Shown piece by piece: positions 12,849 to 20,296 of a stretch of DNA of 24,889 nt. Position numbers and translations under genes: made by a program. Below the pieces are notes generated by a model. It was not told the origin of the DNA. It did not search any database and was given only the letters and a program-made list of their open reading frames with translations. How positions within the stretch are numbered: the first letter of the stretch is position 1; every line of letters begins with the position of its first letter. Source of the DNA: Candidatus Bathyarchaeota archaeon (GTDB lineage: Archaea > Thermoproteota > Bathyarchaeia > Bathyarchaeales > Bathyarchaeaceae); the NCBI GenBank assembly GCA_020350305.1, contig CP070709.1, positions 444,522 to 469,410 on the forward strand, in the 5' to 3' direction.

Positions 12849-15350
12849 ATGATCAATAAGAACAGGCTGAAGGGATTTGCTTTATGCTTATTGAGCGTTT
12901 CAGTAATGCTTATTTCACTCAAGTCTATTGGGCCGGTTCACGCTTCTTTCTATCAATCTCGGCCGAAAGATGGTGGAGTCTATGATAGCCTGACCTCTGT
13001 CCAAATAATCACCCCAGTAACAGAAGATCTAAACACTGGTTATTGCACTTTTGCCTATGAGGTTAGATGGTTCTTGGATGAAACTCCAACCGGCGGGTTA
13101 TTGCTTGAGGTTGCAGAAGGGACAGCAACTTACATAAAATGGAGTGGAACCATTGAAAATCCTTGTGGAGGATACCATCAATACACTTTCAGAGTGTATT
13201 GGAGAAAAATACATGAAGCAACTATAATAAGTGAATGGGAGGAAGACGTTTTCGGAAACTTCAGCATGACTAGTCCGTACAATTCCATACCTGCAGACGG
13301 AGGAGAATACGAATACCTAACCACTGTTCAAATAATCACGATAATTACAGAGAATTTGGTGACTGGTTATTACACTTATGCCTATGAGGTTAGATGGTTC
13401 TTGGATGAAACTCCTGGCGGGTTATTGCTTGAGGTTGCAGAAGAAACAGCAACGTATAGAAGATGGAGTGGAACCATTGAAAATCCGTCTGCGGGACTTC
13501 ATGATTGTGCTTTCAGAGTGTATTGGAGAAAAATACATGAAGCAACTATAATAGATGAATGGGAGGAAGACGTTTCCCTAACATTCACTAGACTCGCCCC
13601 GCAGCCGACTTCACCAAACATTCTAACATTGGGGCCAGCTGGAAATTTTGACCCTGGTGATTGTACTTGGGACGGAGGTAATATAATGCCCTACGTATGT
13701 GGGTTTCAAGAGGGTGAAGACGAGTGGGGAGAATCTTATAGTCAGACCGACAAGTTTAGGATCACCGTTAGCTTTCCTAACACTCCACCCCCAGGCCAAA
13801 CTATCCAAGATGTGATTCCTGAGGACAACTACGTTGCAGGCGGCATGTTTCTTCAAGGCCAAGAAAACTCTCTTGGCATCGATCGCACAGATTATGGATT
13901 CCTTGCTAGTCTTTCCTTGGATCATGATGGCATACTCAAGTACAACATGGCTTTCTACAAAACTCATGAACCGCTCCATTGGGCTGCGGCTTTGATTCTT
14001 TATGGCTGGCCACCACAACCAGAAGGCGCAGACTATGAGATTCCTTGGAAATCAGCTATAATCATTAGCAGCGTAGATCCGTCAGAACCAATAACGCTAA
14101 CTATGCAATGGAACGCAGGCTGGGTTGAGTGGTTCTACACAATCGGCAGTTCCACATATTTCGCAGGCATCTACAATGCAGAAGGATACTCTTCGACTAT
14201 TATCAAAAAATTCTTTGTGGGCACCCGAGATGCACAAAATACTTGGGGTAATGTTGTGCTAGCATGTTATTCCCAGTTCGGCGTCTACAGCAAGACACGA
14301 ATAGAAAATACAGGATGGAATGTGAGGCTGGAAAATCCACAGTACTACACTTCAGATAATCAGTGGAAAAGAGTTTCTACAACAACATCTAACGACGGGA
14401 CTGTGGCCTACCTTGATAACTGGTGGAAGTGGGGAGGCTTGAAATATAATGGTGCGAACGGACGCTACTATGAGAATGGAGAGCTTCAGGAAGCCTGTGT
14501 GCTAGAAATTTACTGGCGCGATCCAAGGTACTACGATGACCTTGTGCCAGGCACACTTCTATGGGACATGTGGCGCGACGTAGCTGTGACGCAAGTCACG
14601 GCTTCTCCAACTTCTGTGATAATAGGAGACACTGTTACCATAACCGTGAGCGTGGAGAACCAAGGTGACTGTACAGAGACCTTTGATGTCGTAGCCTACT
14701 ACGACTCTACAGCCATAGCTACGCAGACAGTCGCCAATCTGGCTCCAGGAGACTATACAACCTTAGATTTCGATTGGGGCACAATAGGCGTTCCAGTTGG
14801 AACCTACACAGTGAAGGCCACTGCGAGCACGGTCCCAGACGAGACAGACACGGCTGACAATACCTACGTTGATGATACCGTTACGGTGAATCGGGGTTCA
14901 CCGCCAGGGGGTTGTCCGATTCTTTCGGTTTACGATGGAACAGAATATGTCTTGGAAGGGTTACTTGACATACATAACCCTGATGAGATAGATCAAATCG
15001 CAAGCCATGTTTTAATCCATACTCCTGAACCCGTGGAACACAGATACTTGCTCCGACTAACAGAGCATCCGCAGACCTACAGCCACCTAGACCAAGTGCA
15101 ACTATTCGCCATGTTGACGAACGGAACCGAGGTCAAACTGCCGCTGGTTTCAGCCGTTCATTCAGAAGATGGAAACGTTAAGCAGGAATTGCTTGTGAGC
15201 GACGACGTGAGAGCGGTTATGTTAGGGGAGAACTGGAACAACGGCACAAGCCAATATATAGACCTGAAGTTTGTAGTGTCAGACCAATTGGAAATCGAAA
15301 CGTTCACCTTCATCATCGAAGGACACAACAGGCCTTTGAAAATTCCATAG
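12849..15350 (+). CDS. large secreted protein with two N-terminal repeats and a CARDB domain
   Basis: An 833-residue exported protein. The ATG at 12849 follows GGAGG (12834-12838) and starts a signal peptide (MINKNRLKGFALCLLSVSVM, cleavage probably after HAS). The frame is open upstream to 12726, but that part has no signal character. Two near-identical units of about 105 residues follow. Residues about 240-570 form an aromatic-rich, probably beta-sandwich region of unknown type. Residues 577-682 are a CARDB-like adhesion domain (DVAVTQVTASPTSVIIGDTV through VPDETDTADNTYVDDTVTV). The last 145 residues (CPILSVYDGTEYVLEG onward) form a C-terminal domain seen in archaeal surface proteins. There is no C-terminal membrane anchor. 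It is probably released or attached to the surface. Confidence 0.85.
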   Translation: MINKNRLKGFALCLLSVSVMLISLKSIGPVHASFYQSRPKDGGVYDSLTSVQIITPVTEDLNTGYCTFAYEVRWFLDETPTGGLLLEVAEGTATYIKWSGTIENPCGGYHQYTFRVYWRKIHEATIISEWEEDVFGNFSMTSPYNSIPADGGEYEYLTTVQIITIITENLVTGYYTYAYEVRWFLDETPGGLLLEVAEETATYRRWSGTIENPSAGLHDCAFRVYWRKIHEATIIDEWEEDVSLTFTRLAPQPTSPNILTLGPAGNFDPGDCTWDGGNIMPYVCGFQEGEDEWGESYSQTDKFRITVSFPNTPPPGQTIQDVIPEDNYVAGGMFLQGQENSLGIDRTDYGFLASLSLDHDGILKYNMAFYKTHEPLHWAAALILYGWPPQPEGADYEIPWKSAIIISSVDPSEPITLTMQWNAGWVEWFYTIGSSTYFAGIYNAEGYSSTIIKKFFVGTRDAQNTWGNVVLACYSQFGVYSKTRIENTGWNVRLENPQYYTSDNQWKRVSTTTSNDGTVAYLDNWWKWGGLKYNGANGRYYENGELQEACVLEIYWRDPRYYDDLVPGTLLWDMWRDVAVTQVTASPTSVIIGDTVTITVSVENQGDCTETFDVVAYYDSTAIATQTVANLAPGDYTTLDFDWGTIGVPVGTYTVKATASTVPDETDTADNTYVDDTVTVNRGSPPGGCPILSVYDGTEYVLEGLLDIHNPDEIDQIASHVLIHTPEPVEHRYLLRLTEHPQTYSHLDQVQLFAMLTNGTEVKLPLVSAVHSEDGNVKQELLVSDDVRAVMLGENWNNGTSQYIDLKFVVSDQLEIETFTFIIEGHNRPLKIP
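12949..13260 (+). repeat. internal duplication, unit 1
   Basis: The first of two tandem coding units. The segment 13053-13087 is identical to 13380-13414 in unit 2, and a run beginning at 13187 matches one beginning at 13511. The offset changes by one codon (Thr present only in unit 1). Confidence 0.8.
13279..13575 (+). repeat. internal duplication, unit 2
   Basis: The second unit. It shares EVRWFLDETP, GGLLLEVAE, WSGTIENP and FRVYWRKIHEATII with unit 1, and at DNA level carries stretches longer than 30 nt without change. Confidence 0.8.
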
Positions 15351-15724
15351 CAGCAAACTGATAAGAACAAGAGCTTCACCAATTTCTCCTTTTTTATGTG
15401 TGCTGACTACTTTGGAGACGTGCCACGAGCGTAAGCACAATCACACCGTTCAAAACAACTCATCTGAAACGCGCTCCTAGTTTATCGAGTCATTGGAGGT
15501 AGGTTCACGAAGAAGGACCCATTCACAAGGTCAGCGGTGGAGTATGGAAGGTGCTAACCACTAAAACTTTTGCATGCATGCAACACTATGAAACCGTAAA
15601 TCCTTACTGTTTCAACGTCAACCTCGGTTATGAGGTCCAACGTTTTCCAAATGTAATCTCCCAAATCGATTGAACCCATTCGCCGAAGCGTGAGGGATAA
15701 CTTTCCAAAGTCATGCTTTTTTGT
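15351..15724. other. intergenic region, no supported gene
   Basis: A pyrimidine run ending in TTTTTT (15381-15395) can terminate the secreted-protein transcript. The palindrome TTGCATGCATGCAA lies at 15570-15583, next to CCACTAAAA at 15558-15566. One rightward frame (about 15507-15674, VHEEGPIHKVSGGVWKVL) is open but matches nothing I know and has no start; it may be a gene relic. Confidence 0.4.
15570..15583. repeat. perfect 14-nt palindrome of the GCATGC class
   Basis: TTGCATGCATGCAA is fully self-complementary and holds two overlapping GCATGC hexamers. It lies between a secreted-protein gene and the membrane regulator module. Confidence 0.6.
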
Positions 15725-15940
15725 TTACTCTTCTGTTCTTCTCACCAATTTAAACGAGAGCAGAGTGATTACCATGATAGCGACTGATGCGATTATTCCG
15801 ATGATTGCCATGCCATTAATCGTTGGTCCAAAGGTTGGTTCTTGGCTTATCATTTGCCATGTCGTGGGAATCAGGGAGAAACCAAGCACTATGGCTATTA
15901 TTATTCCAGATATAATCGCGTGTAACAGTCTGATTTGCAT
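15725..15940 (-). CDS. small two-helix membrane protein of the winged-helix module
   Basis: A 71-residue protein with two hydrophobic segments (about residues 5-28 and 43-63) separated by a short polar loop (SQEPTFGPTING), and a basic C-terminus (KLVRRTEE). The start ATG 15940 has GGAGG 8 nt upstream, and the start codon itself overlaps a GCATGC. It lies 60 nt downstream of the membrane-bound winged-helix gene. That gap carries a GTTCTA-N5-TAGAAC inverted repeat also found upstream of the regulator and of the secreted gene at 16573. I do not recognise the family. Its position suggests a role with the regulator at the membrane. Confidence 0.7.
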   Translation of the reverse strand: MQIRLLHAIISGIIIAIVLGFSLIPTTWQMISQEPTFGPTINGMAIIGIIASVAIMVITLLSFKLVRRTEE

Positions 15941-15978
15941 GCTTATCCTCCTACTATCTGTAGTTTTTAGTGGCTATA

Positions 15979-15995
15979 GTTCTATTCTTTAGAAC
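15979..15995. promoter_or_regulatory. candidate operator 3: GTTCTA-N5-TAGAAC
   Basis: GTTCTATTCTTTAGAAC lies 39 nt upstream of the 71-residue membrane protein start. It has the same arms as the two operators at 16503-16539. A CTAAAAAC stretch just downstream (leftward) could be the TATA element of an internal promoter. Confidence 0.6.
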
Positions 15996-16000
15996 ATTGG

Positions 16001-16429
16001 TCAAACAGGTTTCAGCGTCCACTGCCTCCACGTTTCGTATCCTGTGATGACAAGCCCACTCACCCCAAAGACCAAAGCGAAGACACCTTGCAGGGATAGT
16101 GAGCTAGCATATCCAACTACAAACACTATGAGAAGAGTGAAGAAAAAGGTCGTGTAGAACATGTATCGCGGAATCATCAGATGGCTGATCCTCACAAAGG
16201 AGCTCATAGCCTCCAGACTAACTGTTTTCTTCAGTTCGTAATCTCCCCTGACATTCTTCTTGACGAGATCCATGTCCATGAGTTTCTCCAGATGATATGA
16301 TGCCACGCTTGGACTTGACAAGCCTAGACTTCTCTGAAGACGCCTGATAGTGGTTGGTTCCTCGCTTCTCAGAAGATGCCAGTAAACCCGAAGCGTCGTA
16401 CCCTTCAGCTTTGACCTAACATCCTCCAT
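16001..16429 (-). CDS. membrane-bound winged-helix transcriptional regulator
   Basis: A 142-residue protein. Residues 1-75 form an ArsR/MarR-like winged helix (TTLRVYWHLLRSEEPTTIRR, then SLGLSSPSVASYHLEKLMDM, then GDYELKKTV as the wing). It ends in two hydrophobic segments (about 95-115 and 118-134), so DNA binding would take place at the membrane. Such one-component sensors are frequent in archaea with small extracellular-protein clusters. I start at ATG 16429; a TTG directly before it is also possible, and GAGGG lies upstream. TATA-like CTTATAAG at 16462-16469 fits a very short leader. It is divergent from the secreted gene at 16573. Confidence 0.82.
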   Translation of the reverse strand: MEDVRSKLKGTTLRVYWHLLRSEEPTTIRRLQRSLGLSSPSVASYHLEKLMDMDLVKKNVRGDYELKKTVSLEAMSSFVRISHLMIPRYMFYTTFFFTLLIVFVVGYASSLSLQGVFALVFGVSGLVITGYETWRQWTLKPV

Positions 16430-16460
16430 CAATAACCCTCAAATAACCTACAATCGGTTG

Positions 16461-16470
16461 GCTTATAAGC
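16461..16470 (-). promoter_or_regulatory. TATA box of the winged-helix gene
   Basis: GCTTATAAGC, itself palindromic, lies about 37 nt upstream of ATG 16429. This spacing gives a leader of roughly ten bases. Confidence 0.55.
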
Positions 16471-16501
16471 TTCTGACACTCCAGCGGACGTGTTGCTCAC
16501 C

Positions 16502-16519
16502 TGTTCTAACTTTAGAACA
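16502..16519. promoter_or_regulatory. candidate operator 1: TGTTCTAA-CT-TTAGAACA
   Basis: A perfect 8-bp inverted repeat with a 2-nt spacer in the divergent promoter region between the winged-helix gene and the secreted gene. Confidence 0.68.
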
Positions 16520-16522
16520 CTT

Positions 16523-16539
16523 GTTCTATTGCATAGAAC
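16523..16539. promoter_or_regulatory. candidate operator 2: GTTCTAT-TGC-ATAGAAC
   Basis: A perfect 7-bp inverted repeat with a 3-nt spacer. Its centre is about 20.5 bp from that of operator 1, two helical turns, so dimers bound at both could lie on one face of the DNA. It borders the AT-rich element expected to serve as TATA box for the gene at 16573. Confidence 0.68.
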
Positions 16540-16572
16540 TAAATTCATCTTTAATCTTCTTATTGTTTGGTG

Positions 16573-16989
16573 ATGAAATTGAGAAAGAAACTGCTGGTTG
16601 TCGCAATGATGGTAGCCATCTCCCTTCCTTTAGTAGGTTACGCTTGGATTGAAATAGACAAGGGCGTGTGGGCTGAAAAGAATCAAGAAGCATCTTCAGA
16701 TGTGACTGAGTTTAAGGCTGTTGTCAACGGTATGAGGAGCATGGATGTCTTTGTGTGCGTCAACATAAGCGACGGCTTGACTGAGAAAGAAGCTGAATTG
16801 ATAGCGGGGACAACTTTTATCCAGGTTAAGGGAGAATATGTTTGGCGTCGACTTAATACTCTGACCTTTGATGATATTCAAATAAAGGCACACTATGCTT
16901 GGGGCTATGATGAAACCGACTTGGGACATGTATTTGATATGATTGCTGACCTCACAACGCTTCAGATAACAGTTGATCACTGCTTCTGA
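16573..16989 (+). CDS. secreted or lipid-free exported protein, unknown function
   Basis: A 138-residue protein with a signal peptide (MKLRKKLLVVAMMVAISLPL, cleavage near GYA). The mature chain of about 115 residues is acidic and probably beta-rich, with strand-like stretches (DVFVCVNISDG, TTFIQVKGEYVWRRL, DDIQIKAHYAWGYDE). It has two cysteines, one being the penultimate residue. I recognise no family. Start codons TTG 16567, GTG 16570 and ATG 16573 lie side by side; the ATG keeps the basic N-region first. It is divergent from the membrane-bound regulator, with two candidate operators immediately upstream, so it is the most likely target of that regulator. Confidence 0.7.
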   Translation: MKLRKKLLVVAMMVAISLPLVGYAWIEIDKGVWAEKNQEASSDVTEFKAVVNGMRSMDVFVCVNISDGLTEKEAELIAGTTFIQVKGEYVWRRLNTLTFDDIQIKAHYAWGYDETDLGHVFDMIADLTTLQITVDHCF

Positions 16990-17055
16990 TGATAGGGCGT
17001 GCTTAGAAATGAAAAAGACTGCATGCCTGCAATCTACGAACAGCCAAAATAAATC

Positions 17056-17077
17056 CATGCATGCATCATATGCACAC
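17056..17077. repeat. paired alternating tracts between the secreted protein and GIY-YIG genes
   Basis: Two 11-nt runs meet with one phase break at 17066/17067 (CATGCATGCAT, then CATATGCACAC). A related GCATGC lies at 17021-17026. Confidence 0.55.
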
Positions 17078-17135
17078 CTAATGCGCTAATTGGCAATTTT
17101 CAATTTGGAAAACTAAAGAAAATCAAAAATCTATG

Positions 17136-17148
17136 TCACAAGTTGTGA
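17136..17148. promoter_or_regulatory. 13-bp palindrome TCACAA-G-TTGTGA
   Basis: A perfect 6-bp inverted repeat around one base, about 110 nt upstream of the GIY-YIG gene. It may be a protein-binding site; no partner is indicated. Confidence 0.35.
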
Positions 17149-17259
17149 ACACCTCTCTTCAGGCTCTCTTTTAGCTTCTGGTGGTCACTCTTTAATATTC
17201 ATGCACCGAATGTATTAAAATAGAAGTGTTAGCTCGTGACAGCTGTGAGTTGATAGTCG

Positions 17260-17508
17260 ATGCCTTACTATGTCTACATCCTTCTTTGCAAAGACGGCAG
17301 CTATTACACTGGATACGCCAAGGATTTGAAACACCGGGTTAAACAGCATAAAAAGGGTCAAGGCGCCAGATATACAAAGGCGCATGAAGCTGAGAAGATG
17401 GTATACGTGGAAGAGTTCAGCAGTCGCAGCGAGGCTATGAAGAGAGAACGCAGAATCAAATCGCTCAGCCACAACGAGAAACAACGATTGATTAACAGCC
17501 AACAATAA
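17260..17508 (+). CDS. GIY-YIG nuclease-superfamily protein (UPF0213-like)
   Basis: An 82-residue single-domain GIY-YIG protein. The two signature strands are YYVYILLCKDG and YYTGYAKDLKHRVKQH, containing the conserved arginine. A later acidic-basic helix (EAMKRERRIKSLSHNEKQRL) holds the candidate metal-binding glutamate. The length equals the stand-alone YhbQ/UPF0213 type, for which nuclease activity on DNA has been proposed. The start ATG 17260 has a TATTAAAAT element about 40 nt upstream. It is monocistronic, flanked by GCATGC tracts, and converges on the MarR-like gene. Confidence 0.9.
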   Translation: MPYYVYILLCKDGSYYTGYAKDLKHRVKQHKKGQGARYTKAHEAEKMVYVEEFSSRSEAMKRERRIKSLSHNEKQRLINSQQ

Positions 17509-17509
17509 A

Positions 17510-17587
17510 ATGCATGCGTTGTGCACCTTTGAAATTGAAACTGAAGTTACTTGAGACGTTTGAACTTGGTTGATGCATGCACACGCA
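17510..17587. repeat. alternating tracts between convergent GIY-YIG and MarR genes
   Basis: ATGCATGCGT plus TGTGCAC (17510-17526, one phase break) lies 2 nt after the GIY-YIG stop. A 15-nt run (17573-17587) lies close to the MarR stop. The gap contains nothing else. Confidence 0.6.
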
Positions 17588-17608
17588 ATTAAGCTCAACT
17601 GAGGGTTA

Positions 17609-18112
17609 TCATGGCTCGCGTTGGCGTGAGCGTAATTCTTCTATCGAGTTTCTCACAACTCCCTCAATAAATTCCATGGTCTTCTCGATTTCTTTAAACA
17701 TGACCCGCAAACGATTGATTTCAACCTGCTCTTTTCCCTTTGACTTCAGGGCACTCGCTTTTCGCATCAAGTTTCTCATTTCCTCCCTTTGCACTTCGTA
17801 AGCTTTCATCATCGTCTCCAAACTGCCTGCCGCGATTTCGAGGAAGTCGACGCTCACGTGGAAAACAAAATGTTTTAGGGAGGCATCCTTGTGTTTGCGG
17901 ACGATTCCCATTCTAACCATCTGATCCAAGGTTCTACTTACAGAGGAGATGGAGTATCCAGTCAATTCCGAAATTTCTTTGTGGCTTAACTCTCGTCTCT
18001 CAAGGAGAAGGTTGGCCATGATTATGCCGAAAATTGGTGGTAGGCCTTTCGCCCGCACAATATCTTCGTAGACTCGAACAAAATCGGCTTTGACTTGCTG
18101 AAGCGAGTTCAT
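17609..18112 (-). CDS. MarR/GbsR-like transcriptional regulator
   Basis: A 167-residue protein. An N-terminal helix (VRVYEDIVRAKG) is followed by a winged helix-turn-helix at about residues 25-85 (LPPIFGIIMANLLLERRELS, then LTGYSISSVSRTLDQMVRMG, then the wing IVRKHKDASLKHFVFHV). A long alpha-helical C-terminus follows (about 90-160). This matches the GbsR/MarR group that often sits beside ABC exporters. The start ATG 18112 lies 107 nt from the divergent ABC gene. AAATATAAATG at 18133-18143 suits as its TATA box. It is likely to control both itself and the exporter. Confidence 0.85.
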   Translation of the reverse strand: MNSLQQVKADFVRVYEDIVRAKGLPPIFGIIMANLLLERRELSHKEISELTGYSISSVSRTLDQMVRMGIVRKHKDASLKHFVFHVSVDFLEIAAGSLETMMKAYEVQREEMRNLMRKASALKSKGKEQVEINRLRVMFKEIEKTMEFIEGVVRNSIEELRSRQREP

Positions 18113-18152
18113 GTGTTAGTATAGTAAAGGAAACATTTATATTTCTTTCGAT

Positions 18153-18160
18153 ACTTATAG
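18153..18160 (+). promoter_or_regulatory. TATA box of the ABC transporter operon
   Basis: ACTTATAG predicts a transcript start near 18183, ahead of the GGAGG at 18208-18212. Confidence 0.4.
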
Positions 18161-18162
18161 TT

Positions 18163-18182
18163 ATTTGCGTATTTATGCAAAT
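18163..18182. promoter_or_regulatory. candidate MarR operator ATTTGC-N8-GCAAAT
   Basis: A perfect 6-bp inverted repeat with an 8-nt AT-rich spacer, lying just after the putative TATA box of the ABC operon. A protein bound here would block polymerase. A second, imperfect dyad (GTAT...ATAC) spans about 18119-18154 over the regulator's own promoter. Confidence 0.5.
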
Positions 18183-18219
18183 TACGGGATTTGTGATGTG
18201 CATGGTGGGAGGTCGTGGA

Positions 18220-19131
18220 ATGGAGAAGGAAAACGTGATAGAAATGAAAAATCTGACAAAAATGTACGGAAATTATGTAGGTGTTAAGGACTTGAGTCTC
18301 ATGGTTTGCCAAGGAGAAATAATGGGTTTTCTTGGACCTAATGGAGCAGGTAAGACAACCACTATACGGTGTTGTCTAGATTTGATTGCAAAGACAGCGG
18401 GCGAGATAACCATATTCGGACTAGATTCCCACAAAGATGCCGTTACAGTACGGAAAAAGACAGGATATCTGCCCGGTGAGTTTGGGCTCATTCCATCAGT
18501 TAGAGTCAGGTCTTATCTCAGGTATCTACTTTCGCTACGCGGCTGCAACTCAAAGAAAAAAATGGTATCACTGGCTGAGCAGCTTCAGCTTGACCTTGTC
18601 AGAAAAACAAACGAGCTTTCCAAGGGCAACAAATTGAAGGTGGGGATCGTTCAGGCACTGATGGCAGATGAGGATCTTATCATTCTGGACGAGCCTTCGG
18701 GGCTTGACCCGCTCATGCAACAGGAGTTCTATCGCATTCTGCGTGAAGAGAAAAAGCAGGGAAAGACCGTATTCATTTCCTCACATAACTTGGCAGAGGT
18801 TGAATCGGTATGTGACAGGGTTGCCATCATCAGAAAGGGACGACTGGTGGTGGTAGAGAATATACAGTTGTTGCAGGAAAAGACAGGGAAGGTGCTTGAG
18901 GTTGAATTCAGAGATCCTTTTAAGATTGACGAGTTCAGATTTGAGGGAGTAAGCAGTATACACCGGGATAATGGTAGGCTTGTTTTGACCATACATGAGA
19001 ATCTTGACAGCGTAATCAAGGCTGTCTCGGATCATCAGATACTGAACATGAATTTGAAGACCTATAGTTTGGAGCAATTGTTCCTGAAGTATTACGCAGA
19101 GGGAGAAGTGGATGAGGGAGGAGATAGATGA
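18220..19131 (+). CDS. ABC transporter ATP-binding protein
   Basis: A 303-residue ATPase of the ABC-2/BcrA-type exporter group. It has Walker A GPNGAGKTT (residues 39-47), the YLPGE segment that stands at the Q-loop in this subgroup, a divergent signature LSKGNK (133-138, usual LSGGQ), Walker B LIILDEP (Asp157, Glu158) and the switch histidine His189 in ISSHN. A C-terminal extension of about 90 residues is typical of these exporters. The start is ATG 18220 with GGAGG 7 nt upstream; the frame is open to TTG/ATG codons as far as 18175. It overlaps the permease gene by 4 nt (ATGA). It likely exports a hydrophobic compound or antimicrobial under the adjacent MarR-like regulator. Confidence 0.93.
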   Translation: MEKENVIEMKNLTKMYGNYVGVKDLSLMVCQGEIMGFLGPNGAGKTTTIRCCLDLIAKTAGEITIFGLDSHKDAVTVRKKTGYLPGEFGLIPSVRVRSYLRYLLSLRGCNSKKKMVSLAEQLQLDLVRKTNELSKGNKLKVGIVQALMADEDLIILDEPSGLDPLMQQEFYRILREEKKQGKTVFISSHNLAEVESVCDRVAIIRKGRLVVVENIQLLQEKTGKVLEVEFRDPFKIDEFRFEGVSSIHRDNGRLVLTIHENLDSVIKAVSDHQILNMNLKTYSLEQLFLKYYAEGEVDEGGDR

Positions 19132-20219
19132 TGTTCGGTAGAATGGTTTATATGGAACTTAGAACTGGGTTGAAAGGGCTCATCATTTTCAGCCTACTTA
19201 TCTTAATTGTTTCGGCTGGCATTCCAATGATTTTTCCCACCTACCGAGATTCATTAATCGAACAATTAGAAGGGGCAAACAAGGTGGATTTGGAGCTCCC
19301 CGATGAGGAGGGAGGCCTAATCACCCTTTCATGGGAACAACTGGAGGCCGCAACCAGTTACATGGTGCTGGAGGACAATCGCTCGAGCATGTTGACTGCA
19401 AAGCTCAAATATATGGTTAATGAGACAAGCATTACTTTTGAAAAGGATTTTGAGGAAAAAAGGTATTATGCAGTTATGGCTGTGTTAGGCGAAACATCGG
19501 ATCCGGTCCTAATTGGCATCGCTTCAACAGAAAAAGGCGAAGATCCTTTTCAGGAATTATTAAAGAATCCTGCCTATGCGGGCTTTACTGGTGGAAGAAA
19601 CATCAGCATGATGGAAGTCAAGGGATTTGTAGCCCTAGAATATTACAGCTGGACATGGATGCTTACAGGGTTGTTTATTGCCTATCTGGCTGTATCTGTC
19701 ATTGCAAGTGATTTCGAGAACAAACGTATGGATGTGATGTTGTCGGCACCGATATCCCGTAGACGTTATCTCTTGGAAAAGTTCACGGCTATGGGTGTCA
19801 TCGCTCTGTTAATAGTCTTGGCAGAGATTGCTGGGCTTATCTGGGGACTTGTGGGCATCAATGCGCTCAATGAATTTTCTGCCAATGCAGTGTTGCTCTC
19901 ACTGATAGGCTGCCTCCCTTTCCTCATGGTCATAGCGGCGGTTGGGGTGTTTACTGCTGTGTTTTCCCAAAAAGTGAGGACTGGAATGGGTATCACGTTT
20001 GCTTTTGTCTTTGCGGAATTTTTCCTGTACACTTTTGGGGGTTTCTCCAAAAGCCTTGAGTGGATGAAATCTATTAGTATCTTCAAATATTGGGATTACT
20101 TCTCTGTTATCTTCGACGATCTCTTCAAAGCAGAAGATTTCATTTTGTTGGCGATGCTGGCAATTGTTATCCTCATTATTGGCATGTGGGTCTTTGAAAA
20201 GAAAGACATACCAACGTGA
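19128..20219 (+). CDS. ABC-2 type transporter permease
   Basis: A 363-residue membrane partner of the preceding ATPase. Its first hydrophobic helix (about residues 14-36) is followed by a large extracytoplasmic loop of about 130 residues. Five further helices lie in the C-terminal half (about 172-190, 220-245, 252-280, 285-305 and 335-355). The loop between helices 2 and 3 (SDFENKRMDVMLSAPISRRR) is the conserved coupling segment of ABC-2 permeases. ATG 19128 overlaps the ATPase stop and GGAGG lies just upstream, so the two are translationally coupled. No third component is visible. Confidence 0.9.
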   Translation: MMFGRMVYMELRTGLKGLIIFSLLILIVSAGIPMIFPTYRDSLIEQLEGANKVDLELPDEEGGLITLSWEQLEAATSYMVLEDNRSSMLTAKLKYMVNETSITFEKDFEEKRYYAVMAVLGETSDPVLIGIASTEKGEDPFQELLKNPAYAGFTGGRNISMMEVKGFVALEYYSWTWMLTGLFIAYLAVSVIASDFENKRMDVMLSAPISRRRYLLEKFTAMGVIALLIVLAEIAGLIWGLVGINALNEFSANAVLLSLIGCLPFLMVIAAVGVFTAVFSQKVRTGMGITFAFVFAEFFLYTFGGFSKSLEWMKSISIFKYWDYFSVIFDDLFKAEDFILLAMLAIVILIIGMWVFEKKDIPT

Positions 20220-20296
20220 ATGCGCGCGAATGCATTCAAATGATGGCGAAGTGTCTCTCTTTAACCTCGCCTTCTAGCTTCAGTGGTTAAACCTCG

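Noticed and set aside
16987..17037. C/D-box small RNA beginning with TGATGA at 16988
   Set aside because: No CTGA D box lies at a suitable distance, and the TGATGA overlaps the stop codon of the secreted-protein gene.
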